Positions 1-8,922 of a stretch of 25,977 nucleotides of DNA are shown piece by piece. The stretch lies in NCBI GenBank assembly GCA_910584815.1, contig CAJUBT010000003.1, positions 1-25,977 on the forward strand, in the 5' to 3' direction. The position numbers were made by a program, and so were the translations under genes. Source of the stretch: an uncultured Christensenella sp. (GTDB lineage: Bacteria; Bacillota; Clostridia; Christensenellales; UBA1242). Below the pieces are notes generated by a model. The model did no database searches and was not told the DNA's origin. It was given only the letters and a program-made list of their open reading frames with translations. Within the stretch, counting starts at the first letter, position 1. Every line of letters begins with the position of its first letter.

Positions 1-16
1 TTTTACCCGTTAAATG

Positions 17-48
17 AAAAACCACCAGGTACACTGGTGGATTTTTAT
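17..48 (+). terminator. Intrinsic terminator of an upstream unit
   Basis: A perfect 7-bp stem (CCACCAG at 22-28 with CTGGTGG at 34-40) with a 5-nt loop is flanked by A residues and followed by ATTTTTATTA. This is a typical Rho-independent terminator. It probably ends the transcript entering from the left edge; the gene itself is outside the window, so its identity (rplL would be usual upstream of rpoB) cannot be confirmed. Confidence 0.75.
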
Positions 49-514
49 TATTTAATATCGGAAAATTTATAATAATAACTTTGTAACTTGTTCTATGTAA
101 ATAAACTATGTATCTATATATTAACAAATTAAAGTTAATATATTTTTATTATTAAAATATGTTAATAAATTAATTATTAACTACCTTACAAAACTTTTTT
201 TAAAATAAACTATTGCTAGAATTTATACAAAACTTTAGGTTTTGAATTTTTTAAATAATTAATCTAATATTTTTTAATATTAAATTTTATTAACAAACAT
301 CTGTTTTAATAAATTTAAATTTTAAGTAGAAAAACATAATCTTCTTGTGTTTTTTGTTGCAAATATAAATTTGTTCAAATTGACCTATTTATTTTTTTAA
401 TTGGTTATGTTAATATATTTATAATAAAAAAATGCGTAGTAAAAACAATAAACTAATTATATTTTTGCAATGAAAAAAAATTTAAAATTTCAACAAAATT
501 TTTTCTAAAAAGTA

Positions 515-543
515 TTGACTATTAAACTTGCTTGTGATAATAT
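515..543 (+). promoter_or_regulatory. Candidate sigma-A promoter for rpoB
   Basis: TTGACT (515-520) is followed by a 17-nt spacer and TAATAT (538-543). The -35 matches the housekeeping consensus at 5 of 6 positions and the -10 is weaker. It is the best promoter-like pair I found in the spacer, but A/T richness makes -10 matches common. Confidence 0.45.
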
Positions 544-691
544 TAAAATTACTTTATGTTGTTATATTATGCGTTTTGTTTTTTTGTTAAAAGAAGGTAG
601 TAAAATTTAAGTGAAATTATGTTATATAATTGTTTATTCTTTAAAATAAAAACGGGAAAGATTAAAGGGTTATAAGCATAATATTTTTTTT

Positions 692-721
692 GTACATTCC
701 TTTATTTTAGCGGAAAGTAGC
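692..721 (+). repeat. Palindromic element, copy 1 (rpoB leader)
   Basis: The 19-bp core TTCCTTTATTTTAGCGGAA (697-715) has TTCC/GGAA arms around an 11-nt spacer, extended by TAC (693-695) pairing with GTA (717-719). The exact reverse complement of the core, plus five flanking bases after one mismatch, occurs at 8808-8832. It lies about 110 nt upstream of the rpoB start and downstream of the candidate promoter, so it would be part of the leader RNA. It could be an operator or an RNA structure; function is unknown. Confidence 0.65.
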
Positions 722-724
722 CAG

Positions 725-753
725 TTTTTTTAGCTTTTCTTTATGCTAAAAAA
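725..753 (+). other. Hairpin in the rpoB leader
   Basis: Bases 726-734 pair perfectly with 745-753 (9 bp, loop of 10 nt). The 3' arm is A-rich rather than followed by a T tract, so this is not an intrinsic terminator for plus-strand transcription. It sits about 75 nt before the rpoB start and may be part of leader regulation or a stability element. Confidence 0.4.
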
Positions 754-827
754 TAATTAAACAAAAACAAATTACATAATAAAGCTTTAGTTAAAAAATT
801 TTAATTGTTATAGGGAGAGCCTTAAAT

Positions 828-3800
828 ATGACACAATCATATCCTACATTTAAAAAAACAAAGTATGGAAAGGTAGAAAGAATTAATTTTTCTAAAATAG
901 AAGAACCTATTGAAATGCCATACCTTATTGCTATTCAAAAAGATGCTTATAAGCAATTTTTGGAAAGAGGTATTGGTGAAATTTTAGAAGAATTTTCTCC
1001 AATAACCGATTATAGCGGTAAAGCAGAAATTTACTTTGATGATTACACTTTGGATGCAACAAGTAAATATTCTAAAAGTGAATGTAAGAGGAAAGGAATA
1101 ACTTACGCTGTTAGCCTAAGGGCAAAAGCAAGGCTTGTTCGTAAAGAAGATGGAGAAGTTATTCAACAAGAAGTTTTCCTAGGGGATGTTCCACTTATGA
1201 CGGAAGAAGGCTCCTTTATTTTTAACGGAATTGAAAGGGTTGTTGTTAGCCAAATTGTTCGTTCCCCAAGTGCATATTTTGCAAAAGAACAAGATAAAAC
1301 TGGTAAATGGCTTTTCAATGGTACCATAATTCCAACTCGTGGAACTTGGATAGAAGTAGAACAAAATGTTAATGATGTTTTAAGGGTTGTTATCGACCGC
1401 AGTAGCAAAGTAACTCTTGGCATTTTCTTAAAATGTTTTGGTTTAACATCAAGTCAAATAAAAGATATTTTTGGCAATAATCCAATTATAAATTCAACTC
1501 TTGAAAAAGAACTTCAAGAAACTCAGGAAGAAGCTTTAATAGAACTTAGCAAAAAAATGCGCCCTACAGAAGTTCCAAGTGCAGAAGCAACCTATAATTT
1601 TATTAATTCACTTTTCTTCACTCATCAATATTATAACTTAGCAAGAGTAGGCAGATATAAACTTAACAAAAAATTAAGCATTGCAACCAGAATAACTGGT
1701 GAAACTGCTTTTGGCGATATAAAAATTAACGATACAGTTGTTGTTCGCGATGGCGAAATAATTAACAGAGAAATTGCAAAACAAATTCAAAATGCTGGTA
1801 TTAACGAAGTTTGGCTTTGTGCAAAAACTTTAAGGGGAGACTTTAAAAGGAACGGAGATAAATTTGTTGGACATAAAGTTGTTGGTAACAACAGGGTAGA
1901 CCTTTCTGCAATTTTCCCTTGTGATGAACAAGAACTTGGCATTTTAGAAAAAGTTCATTATCCAACATTAATGAAAATTCTTAGTGAAAATAAAACTAAA
2001 GAAGATAAACTTAACGCTATTAAAGAAAATGCTAAAACCCTTATGGGTTTCCAATTAACAATGGATGATATTTTAGCAACAATCAGTTACCACTTAGATT
2101 TAAATAATGGTATTGGTGAAATAGATAATATCGATCACCTTGCAAATCGTAGAATTGCAACCGTTGGCGAACTTATGGCTAGTGCTTTTAGAAGTGGTGT
2201 TAACAAACTTGCAGGCGTTATTCGTGAAACCCTTCAAGCACAAGACTTAACAACTGTTAACCCATCAAGTGTTATTAATGCAAGACCTATTAACAAAGCA
2301 TTAAAAGATTTTCTTGCAAGTTCCCAATTGTCGCAACTTATGGACCAAGTTAACCCAGTTAGTGAGTTAACTCAAAAGCGTAAAATTTCTGCTGTTGGTC
2401 CTGGCGGTGTTAAAAAGGAAAGAGCAACTGCTGAAGTTCGTGATATTCACTATTCTCACTATGGCAGAATTTGTGCTATTGAAACTCCTGAAGGTCAAGG
2501 TATTGGTCTTATCAACTCTCTTGCAACTTATGGCAGAATAAATGAATACGGTTTCTTACTTTCTCCACTAAAAGTGGTAGATAAAGAAAAAGGTGTTGTA
2601 ACAAACGAAGTTGTTTACCTTATGGCAGATGAAGAAGAAAATTGCTGTATAGCTCAAGCAATAGAACCTTTAACACCAGAAGGCAAATTTGTTAATTCTC
2701 GTGTTATTGTTAGGCGCAAAGAAAGTGTTATTGAAGTTCCATCAAGCGATGTAGACTATGTTGATGTTTCCCCAAGGCAATTAATTTCAGCCGCAACAGC
2801 ACTTATTCCATTCCTTGCAAACGATGATACCTCCCGTGCTCTTATGGGTTCTAATATGCAACGCCAAGCTGTTCCTCTACTTACAACCGAAGCCCCAATT
2901 ATTGGCACAGGTATTGAACATAAAATTGCAGTAGATAGTGGAGCTATGGTCCTTTGCAAAAATGCAGGATATGTTTCCTATGTTTCTGCAACCGAAATAA
3001 GAGTTAAAAATGATAACGGAACAACCGATAGCTATTTCTTAACAAAATTTACAAAAACAAACCAAGATACTTGCATAAATCAAAAACCAGCAGTTATTAA
3101 AAATCAAAGAGTAGAACAAGGTGATGTTTTAGCAGATGGTTTCTCAACAAAAGATGGAGAGCTTGCTCTTGGTAAAAATATGACCATTGCTTATATGAAC
3201 TGGGAAGGTTATAACTACGAGGATGCTATTCTTATTTCCGAACGCCTTGTTAGAGAAGATGTTTTTACATCTATCACTTTAAAGGTTGAGGAAAGTAAAG
3301 CTCGTAGCACAAAATTAGGCGATGAAGAAATTACCCGTGATATTCCAAACCTTGGCGATGATGCTTTAAAGAACTTAGATGAAAATGGAATTGTTAGAGT
3401 TGGTGCAGAAGTTCGCCCAGGAGATATTCTTGTTGGTAAGGTTACTCCTAAAGGTGAAACAGAACTTACTCCAGAAGAAAGATTACTTCGTGCAATTTTT
3501 GGTGAAAAAGCAAGAGAAGTTAGAGATACCTCTTTGCGTGTTCAACACGGTAGAGGCGGTATTGTTGTAGATGTACAAGTTTTCACTCGTAAAAATAAAG
3601 ATGAACTTGAACCAGGCGTAAACACAATGGTAAAAGTTTATGTAGCACAAAAACGTAAATTATCTGTGGGCGATAAAATGGCTGGTCGTCACGGTAACAA
3701 AGGTGTTGTTAGTCGTGTTCTTCCAATGGCAGATCTACCTTATATGGAAAATGGAAAACCTGTTGATATTGTTTTAAATCCACTAGGTATTCCAAGCCGT

Positions 3801-4544
3801 ATGAATGTAGGGCAGGTGCTAGAAGTACTTCTTGGCAAAGTTGCAAGAGCTTTAAATTGGAAGGTTGCTGTTCCTGTTTTTGATTGCATAAACGAAAAAG
3901 AAATTTTTGAATTGTTTAAAGATAACGACCTTGAAGAAGATGGAAAGATGGTGCTTTATGATGGTAGAACAGGTGAACCTTTTGAAAATCGTGTTACAGT
4001 AGGCACAATGTATATGTTAAAACTAGACCATATGGTAGACAGCAAAATGCACGCCCGTTCTACAGGTCCATACTCTCTTGTAACACAACAACCACTTGGT
4101 GGTAAAGCAATGTTTGGTGGACAAAGATTTGGTGAAATGGAAGTTTGGGCACTTGAAGCATATGGCGTTTCAAGATTATTACAGGAAATGTTAACAGTAA
4201 AATCTGATGATGTTATTGGAAGAAACAAAACTTACGAGGCAATAGTTAAAGGTTCGCCAATTAGTGAACCTGGCATTCCAGAATCTTTCAAAGTTACTAT
4301 TAAAGAATTCCAAAGCTTAGGCTTAGATGTTAAAATTCTTACAGAAGAAAAACAAGAAGTTTCTATTAGCGAGTTAACTAACGATGAAACAGAAACAACT
4401 CCTTTTGTTATAAAACAAAAAGAAGGTGCTGAAGATATTGAACTTAACTTGCCAGAGGATAATGGAGAAGAACAAATTCCTCAAAACGAAAGTGATATTT
4501 TTGAAGAATTTGATGAAAATTCTTTATTTGATGATTTTGAATAA
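828..4544 (+). CDS. rpoB: RNA polymerase beta subunit
   Basis: Encodes the 1238-residue beta subunit, which with beta' forms the catalytic core of RNA polymerase and the rifampicin pocket. Seen: the N-terminal PYLIAIQKDAYKQFL region, the Rif cluster at residues 497-525 (SSQLSQLMDQ onward), ETPEGQGIGLI at 552-562, NYEDAILISERLV, RHGNKGVVS, and the C-terminal GGQRFGEMEVWALEAYG clamp region. GGGAGAG at 813-819 gives an 8-nt spacing to the ATG. The length slightly exceeds typical Bacillota RpoB because of an acidic C-terminal tail ending NSLFDDFE. Odd: Gln516 replaces the His at E. coli position 526, and Leu504, Lys519, Val523 and Gly at N568 also differ in the pocket; Pro552 (E. coli numbering, HPTHYGR) is Tyr and Pro560 is Ala. 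Identification is certain; the resistance implication is inference. Confidence 0.99.
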   Translation: MTQSYPTFKKTKYGKVERINFSKIEEPIEMPYLIAIQKDAYKQFLERGIGEILEEFSPITDYSGKAEIYFDDYTLDATSKYSKSECKRKGITYAVSLRAKARLVRKEDGEVIQQEVFLGDVPLMTEEGSFIFNGIERVVVSQIVRSPSAYFAKEQDKTGKWLFNGTIIPTRGTWIEVEQNVNDVLRVVIDRSSKVTLGIFLKCFGLTSSQIKDIFGNNPIINSTLEKELQETQEEALIELSKKMRPTEVPSAEATYNFINSLFFTHQYYNLARVGRYKLNKKLSIATRITGETAFGDIKINDTVVVRDGEIINREIAKQIQNAGINEVWLCAKTLRGDFKRNGDKFVGHKVVGNNRVDLSAIFPCDEQELGILEKVHYPTLMKILSENKTKEDKLNAIKENAKTLMGFQLTMDDILATISYHLDLNNGIGEIDNIDHLANRRIATVGELMASAFRSGVNKLAGVIRETLQAQDLTTVNPSSVINARPINKALKDFLASSQLSQLMDQVNPVSELTQKRKISAVGPGGVKKERATAEVRDIHYSHYGRICAIETPEGQGIGLINSLATYGRINEYGFLLSPLKVVDKEKGVVTNEVVYLMADEEENCCIAQAIEPLTPEGKFVNSRVIVRRKESVIEVPSSDVDYVDVSPRQLISAATALIPFLANDDTSRALMGSNMQRQAVPLLTTEAPIIGTGIEHKIAVDSGAMVLCKNAGYVSYVSATEIRVKNDNGTTDSYFLTKFTKTNQDTCINQKPAVIKNQRVEQGDVLADGFSTKDGELALGKNMTIAYMNWEGYNYEDAILISERLVREDVFTSITLKVEESKARSTKLGDEEITRDIPNLGDDALKNLDENGIVRVGAEVRPGDILVGKVTPKGETELTPEERLLRAIFGEKAREVRDTSLRVQHGRGGIVVDVQVFTRKNKDELEPGVNTMVKVYVAQKRKLSVGDKMAGRHGNKGVVSRVLPMADLPYMENGKPVDIVLNPLGIPSRMNVGQVLEVLLGKVARALNWKVAVPVFDCINEKEIFELFKDNDLEEDGKMVLYDGRTGEPFENRVTVGTMYMLKLDHMVDSKMHARSTGPYSLVTQQPLGGKAMFGGQRFGEMEVWALEAYGVSRLLQEMLTVKSDDVIGRNKTYEAIVKGSPISEPGIPESFKVTIKEFQSLGLDVKILTEEKQEVSISELTNDETETTPFVIKQKEGAEDIELNLPEDNGEEQIPQNESDIFEEFDENSLFDDFE

Positions 4545-4693
4545 TTTAGTAAAGTTTATTCTTTATTAATTAAAAACAATAAATTATAAATATTTTTAAA
4601 CATTTTTAATTAACTATAATTTTAAAAATTAATGTTTTAATTAAAAATTAACGAATATAGCTTAATTAAAATTACTTTTAAAAAATTAATATG

Positions 4694-4738
4694 TTTTGTT
4701 TAGGGTTAAGTTTTAAAACTTTAATACCCTAAACAAAA
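4694..4738 (+). other. Long hairpin in the rpoB-rpoC gap
   Basis: TTTTGTTTAGGGT (4694-4706) pairs perfectly over 13 bp with ACCCTAAACAAAA (4726-4738). The interior contains a second perfect palindrome, AAGTTTTAAAACTT (4708-4721), so the whole forms a ~45-nt stem with a small bulge. It lies 22 nt before the rpoC ribosome-binding site. The 3' flank is A-rich, so it is not a plus-strand terminator. It could be an RNase processing site, a stability element, or a structure tuning beta to beta' ratio. Confidence 0.6.
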
Positions 4739-4774
4739 AAAAGTTTGGGTTTATAAAATTAAGGAGAAAATTTA

Positions 4775-7700
4775 ATGTTTGAACTAAATAATTTCGACTC
4801 TATGCGCATAGGCATTGCTTCACCAGAAAAAATTAGGGAATGGAGTTATGGTGAAGTAACAAAACCAGAAACAATAAATTACAGAACTTTAAAACCAGAG
4901 AGAGATGGTCTTTTTTGCGAACGCATTTTTGGACCACGCAAAAACTGGGAATGTCATTGCGGAAAGTATAAAAGAATTCGCTATAAAGGTGTAATTTGCG
5001 ATAAGTGTGGCGTTGAGGTAACTCATTCTAAAGTTCGTAGAGAAAGAATGGGGCATATTGAATTGGCCACTCCTGTAAGCCATATTTGGTTTTTCAGAGG
5101 TATTCCTTCCCGTATTGGCGTTATTTTAGACATCACTCCAAAAGCCTTAGAACAAGTTTTATATTATGTTAATTATATAGTTCTAGACCCTAAAAACACT
5201 CCTTTTACTTATAAACAAATTATCAGCGATAAAGAATATCGCGATGCTATCGACCAATTTGGCGAAGGCTCTTTCAAAGCAGGTATGGGTGCAGAGGCAA
5301 TTAAACAACTTCTAACCGAAATAGACTTGCAAAAAGATTATAACGAACTTAAAGAAATTGTAAGAACTGCAAAAGGTCAAAAACGCTTAAAAGCAATTAA
5401 AAGAATTGAAATTGTAGATGATTTTATTAAAAGCGGAAATAAACCTGAATGGATGGTTATGGATGTTATTCCTGTCCTTCCACCAGATTTAAGACCAATG
5501 GTACAATTAGATGGTGGTAGGTTTGCAACAAGCGATTTAAATGATTTATACCGTAGGGTAATTAATCGTAATAACCGTCTTAAAAAATTAATAGAACTTG
5601 GTGCTCCAGAAGTTATTATAAGAAATGAAAAGCGTATGTTACAGGAATCTGTAGATGCTTTAATAGAAAACGGAAAGAGAGGTAAAGCAGTTCAAGGTCC
5701 TAAAGCTAGAGATTTAAAGAGTTTAACTGCAATGCTTCGTGGTAAACAAGGTCGTTTCCGTCAAAACCTTCTTGGTAAGAGGGTAGACTATTCTGGTCGT
5801 TCTGTTATTGTTGTTGGTCCAGAACTTAAAATTTATCAATGTGGCTTACCAAAAGAAATGGCATTAGAACTTTTCAAACCATTTATTATGAAACGCCTTG
5901 TTGAAATGAATGAATCTCATAACATCAAAAGTGCAAAGCGTATTATTGAACGCGAAAAACCTGTTGTTTGGGATGTTCTTGATGAAGTTATTAAAGATCA
6001 CCCAGTATTGTTAAACCGTGCGCCTACTTTGCACAGACTTGGTATCCAAGCTTTTGAACCAGTTCTTTGTGAAGGCAGAGCTATAAGGCTTCATCCGCTT
6101 GTTTGCGTAGGCTTTAACGCCGACTTCGATGGCGACCAAATGCCAGTTCACGTTCCATTGTCTTTAGAAGCAAGAGCCGAAGCCAGAATGATTATGTTAT
6201 CTTCAAACAATGTTTTAAAACCAGCCGATGGTCAACCTGTTATGACCCCTGCACAAGACATTGTTATTGGTTGTTATTATATGACAATTGATAAACCAGG
6301 TGCTTTAAATGAAAATAGTTCCTTTAAAGATGAAGATGAAGCAATAATGGCTTATCAAACAAAGCAACTTGAACTTCAATCTAAAATTTCTGTTAGAAGA
6401 ACAGTTAAATATAATGGTGAAGAAATTACTGGCAGAGTAACAACAACTGTTGGTAGAATTTTATTCAATCGTTGCATACCTCAAAACATTGGATTTATTG
6501 ATAGAACTAAAAAAGAAAATGCTTTAAGATATGAAATTGAAGGAACAGTAGATAAAAAATTACTTGGTAAAATTGTTTTCCAAACCTTTAACGCTTTAGG
6601 TTCAACCCCAACAGTTATTATGTTAGACAAGGTTAAAGAACTAGGTTATAAATATTCAACAATTGGTGCTTTAACAATTAATGTTTTCGATATGAAAGAA
6701 CCAAACGAAAAGAAAGAACTTGTTGCTGAAGCTGATGCAAAAGTTCTAGAAAACGAAAAAGCATACCGCCGTGGCTTAATTGCTTTCGATGAAAAAATTT
6801 CAAAGAATATTTCTATTTGGAACGAAACAACCGAAAAAGTTAAACAAGCAGTTATGAATAGTTTAGACACTCTTAACCCAGTTAAGATGATGGCTGTTTC
6901 TGGCGCCCGTGGTAATCCAGGTCAAATTAACCAGTTGTGCGGAATGCGTGGTGTTATGGCAAGTGCTTCTGGTATTAAAATAGACATTCCAGTTAAATCT
7001 TGCTTTAGAACAGGGCTTACCCCTATCGACTATTTCTTGTCCTCTCGTGGTGGAAGAAAAGGTCTTGCCGATACAGCGCTTAAAACAGCAGACTCTGGTT
7101 ACTTAACAAGAAGACTTGTAGATGTGGCACAGGAAGTTGTTGTAAATGAAGAAGATTGCTTTGCAACCTTAGGTGAAAAACCAAAAGGAATGATTGTTAG
7201 CGATTTAATTGAAGATAAAACTGTTGTAGAAAAACTAGAAGATAGAATTTCAGGCAGAGTGGCAGTAGATGATGTTATTAATCCAAAAACTGGCGAAGTG
7301 CTTGCAAAATCTAATGAAATGATAACCCCAGCCCAAGCAAAAGCAATTGTAGATTGTGGCATAACTCACGTTAACATTCGTACACTTCTTACTTGTAAAT
7401 CTAAGCACGGTGTTTGTGCAAAATGTTATGGCAGAAATATGGCTGGCAACCAAATGGTTAATGTTGGTGAAGCTGTTGGTGTTATTGCAGCTCAAAGTAT
7501 TGGTGAACCTGGTACTCAGCTTACAATGAGAACTTTCCACACTGGTGGTGTTACTGCTGAAGCAGATATCACAAAAGGTCTTCCTAGGGTGGAAGAAATC
7601 TTTGAAGCAAGAAGACCTAAAGGTGAAGCAATTATAAGTGAAGTTGCTGGTAAAGTAAAAGTAGAAGAATCTGGTGAAAGATATAAAATTATTGTTTCTT

Positions 7701-8335
7701 CTACAAGCGAAGGTGATGTTGAGTATATGACTCCACCTAAAAATAAAGCAGTTTTAGCTGTTAAAACTGGCGATACTGTTGAAGTTGGTCAATGCTTAAC
7801 TTCAGGTTCTATTTATCCAAACGACATTTTAAGGGTTATAGGTCTTAAAGGTGTTCAAGAATACTTGCTTAAAGAAGTTCTTGGCGTATATCGTTTGCAA
7901 GATGTTAGAATTAATGCAAAACACGTAGAAATTATCATTCGCCAAATGTTAAGAAAAGTTAAAATTGAAGACCCAGGCGATAGTGACCTACTACCAGGTA
8001 ATGTGTTAGACCTTCAACAATATGAAGAAATTAACAATCAAATTCTATCTAATGGTGGAAGACCAGCAATGGCTAAGAGAATTTTATTAGGTATAACAAA
8101 AGCCTCATTGTCAACAGAATCTTTCTTATCAGCTGCATCCTTCCAAGAAACTTCAAGTGTTTTAACAGAAGCAGCAATTAAAGGTAAAGTAGATAACTTA
8201 CTTGGATTAAAAGAAAATGTTATGATTGGTAAACTTATTCCTGCAGGTACAGGTATGAAACAATATAGAGATATTTATCCTGTAACAGCAAAAGAATGGA
8301 AAGAAGAAACCGAAGAAGAAACAACCGCTTTATAA
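4775..8335 (+). CDS. rpoC: RNA polymerase beta' subunit
   Basis: Encodes the 1186-residue beta' subunit, partner of RpoB, carrying the active-site magnesium. Seen: N-terminal zinc site Cys60, Cys62, Cys75, Cys78; the catalytic NADFDGD motif with Asp450, Asp452 and Asp454; a second zinc site with Cys795, Cys874, Cys881, Cys884; the trigger-loop region TMRTFHTGG; and a C-terminal part typical of Bacillota without a large lineage insertion. The length matches the family (about 1200). AAGGAG at 4761-4766 sits 8 nt before the ATG, and the MFELNNFDSMRIGIASPE start is canonical. Odd: the residue after NADFDGDQM is Pro457, where nearly all bacteria have Ala. It is separated from rpoB by 230 bp with a hairpin, larger than usual for this pair. 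Ends at its own intrinsic terminator. Confidence 0.99.
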   Translation: MFELNNFDSMRIGIASPEKIREWSYGEVTKPETINYRTLKPERDGLFCERIFGPRKNWECHCGKYKRIRYKGVICDKCGVEVTHSKVRRERMGHIELATPVSHIWFFRGIPSRIGVILDITPKALEQVLYYVNYIVLDPKNTPFTYKQIISDKEYRDAIDQFGEGSFKAGMGAEAIKQLLTEIDLQKDYNELKEIVRTAKGQKRLKAIKRIEIVDDFIKSGNKPEWMVMDVIPVLPPDLRPMVQLDGGRFATSDLNDLYRRVINRNNRLKKLIELGAPEVIIRNEKRMLQESVDALIENGKRGKAVQGPKARDLKSLTAMLRGKQGRFRQNLLGKRVDYSGRSVIVVGPELKIYQCGLPKEMALELFKPFIMKRLVEMNESHNIKSAKRIIEREKPVVWDVLDEVIKDHPVLLNRAPTLHRLGIQAFEPVLCEGRAIRLHPLVCVGFNADFDGDQMPVHVPLSLEARAEARMIMLSSNNVLKPADGQPVMTPAQDIVIGCYYMTIDKPGALNENSSFKDEDEAIMAYQTKQLELQSKISVRRTVKYNGEEITGRVTTTVGRILFNRCIPQNIGFIDRTKKENALRYEIEGTVDKKLLGKIVFQTFNALGSTPTVIMLDKVKELGYKYSTIGALTINVFDMKEPNEKKELVAEADAKVLENEKAYRRGLIAFDEKISKNISIWNETTEKVKQAVMNSLDTLNPVKMMAVSGARGNPGQINQLCGMRGVMASASGIKIDIPVKSCFRTGLTPIDYFLSSRGGRKGLADTALKTADSGYLTRRLVDVAQEVVVNEEDCFATLGEKPKGMIVSDLIEDKTVVEKLEDRISGRVAVDDVINPKTGEVLAKSNEMITPAQAKAIVDCGITHVNIRTLLTCKSKHGVCAKCYGRNMAGNQMVNVGEAVGVIAAQSIGEPGTQLTMRTFHTGGVTAEADITKGLPRVEEIFEARRPKGEAIISEVAGKVKVEESGERYKIIVSSTSEGDVEYMTPPKNKAVLAVKTGDTVEVGQCLTSGSIYPNDILRVIGLKGVQEYLLKEVLGVYRLQDVRINAKHVEIIIRQMLRKVKIEDPGDSDLLPGNVLDLQQYEEINNQILSNGGRPAMAKRILLGITKASLSTESFLSAASFQETSSVLTEAAIKGKVDNLLGLKENVMIGKLIPAGTGMKQYRDIYPVTAKEWKEETEEETTAL

Positions 8336-8344
8336 TTTAATATT

Positions 8345-8386
8345 AAAAAATAGTTAAAAAATTTTTTTAACTATTTTTTTTATTTT
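8345..8386 (+). terminator. Intrinsic terminator after rpoC
   Basis: AAAAAATAGTTAAAAAA (8345-8361) pairs with the following TTTTTTAACTATTTTTT, and the 3' arm continues into a T-rich tract to 8386. It begins 10 nt after the rpoC stop. All pairs but the central TAGTTA/TAACTA are A-T, so it can work from either side, but position fits rpoC. It separates the rpo unit from the accessory block. Confidence 0.75.
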
Positions 8387-8717
8387 TTATAACCTTAAAA
8401 ATATATATAAATTATTAATTGTCTAAAATATTAGGGTTAGGTTACTAACTATATAAATGCTATTATAAAATTAAATAATAAAATTTTATAAAACCAAATT
8501 ATAAATTGTTATAAACTTAGTTAATGCAAATTGTTAAAATATTATTATAATTAAATTAATTTAACATAATTGCCTTTGTATATTAAGGTTATTATTTTAA
8601 AACTTTATTATTTAATTTGCTTTAATTTAAAATTTGTTGTTTAAAAATATAAAAATTTAAATAAGTTTTTTATATTCAAAAAAACATATAAAATAATTAA
8701 AAATATGTTAAATGCTA
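8387..8717. other. AT-rich spacer, no gene seen
   Basis: This 330-bp stretch is almost pure A/T with no open reading frame, ribosome-binding site or convincing stem-loop. It may be the left boundary of the accessory block, but I see no direct repeats, transposase remnants or tRNA. Confidence 0.5.
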
Positions 8718-8746
8718 TTGCATCAATGCTTTTAATGTGCTATAAT
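8718..8746 (+). promoter_or_regulatory. Distal sigma-A promoter, 110-aa gene
   Basis: TTGCAT (8718-8723), 17-nt spacer, TATAAT (8741-8746), preceded by TGC (extended -10). The -10 is a perfect consensus. It lies 177 nt upstream of the 110-aa gene, so a transcript from here would include the palindrome at 8808-8838. Confidence 0.55.
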
Positions 8747-8807
8747 ATGCCTAGTTAAATCAAAAAAGTTAACTACCTTTTTTTGCAATTTTTTTTAACA
8801 AGAAATT

Positions 8808-8838
8808 GCTACATTCCGCTAAAATAAAGGAAAATAGC
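8808..8838 (-). repeat. Palindromic element, copy 2
   Basis: The sequence reads GCTA-N2-TTCC-N11-GGAA-N2-TAGC, a symmetric dyad centred 11 nt-spacer wide. Its core TTCCGCTAAAATAAAGGAA (8814-8832) is the exact reverse complement of the core at 697-715, and GCTAC (8808-8812) matches the flank of that copy after one mismatch (24 of 25 bp). It ends 11 nt before the proximal -35 box of the 110-aa gene and lies downstream of the distal promoter, a natural operator position; an RNA hairpin is also possible. Confidence 0.65.
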
Positions 8839-8849
8839 ATAATCAACTA

Positions 8850-8878
8850 TTGACAAATTTATTTTAATATGCTATACT
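8850..8878 (+). promoter_or_regulatory. Proximal near-consensus promoter, 110-aa gene
   Basis: A perfect TTGACA (8850-8855) and TATACT (8873-8878) are separated by exactly 17 nt, with TGC directly before the -10 (extended -10). It is one of the best housekeeping promoters in the window, with a predicted start near 8885 and a leader of about 38 nt. Strong expression is inferred. Confidence 0.8.
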
Positions 8879-8922
8879 ACTTATGTCAGTAAAGATAAAT
8901 CAACTAAGGGGGGAAATTAACA

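Larger units (their letters stand above)
49..827 (+). other. Long AT-rich spacer and rpoB leader
   Basis: No credible coding sequence is visible in this 780-bp spacer. From 49 to about 510 I see nothing beyond A/T-rich sequence. The right part holds a candidate promoter (515-543), a palindromic element (692-721) that recurs upstream of the 110-aa gene, and a 9-bp hairpin (GCTAAAAAA at 745-753 pairing with 726-734). If the promoter is right, rpoB has a leader of about 275 nt, so rpoB is transcribed separately from whatever ends at the terminator at 17-48. Confidence 0.6.

Noticed and set aside
177..8779. Shared 11-mer TTAACTACCTT at 177-187 and 8769-8779, with a related AAGGTAGT at 594-601
   Set aside because: Short, mostly A/T, and the copies are not in a consistent position relative to promoters or to the palindromic element; chance is a sufficient explanation.
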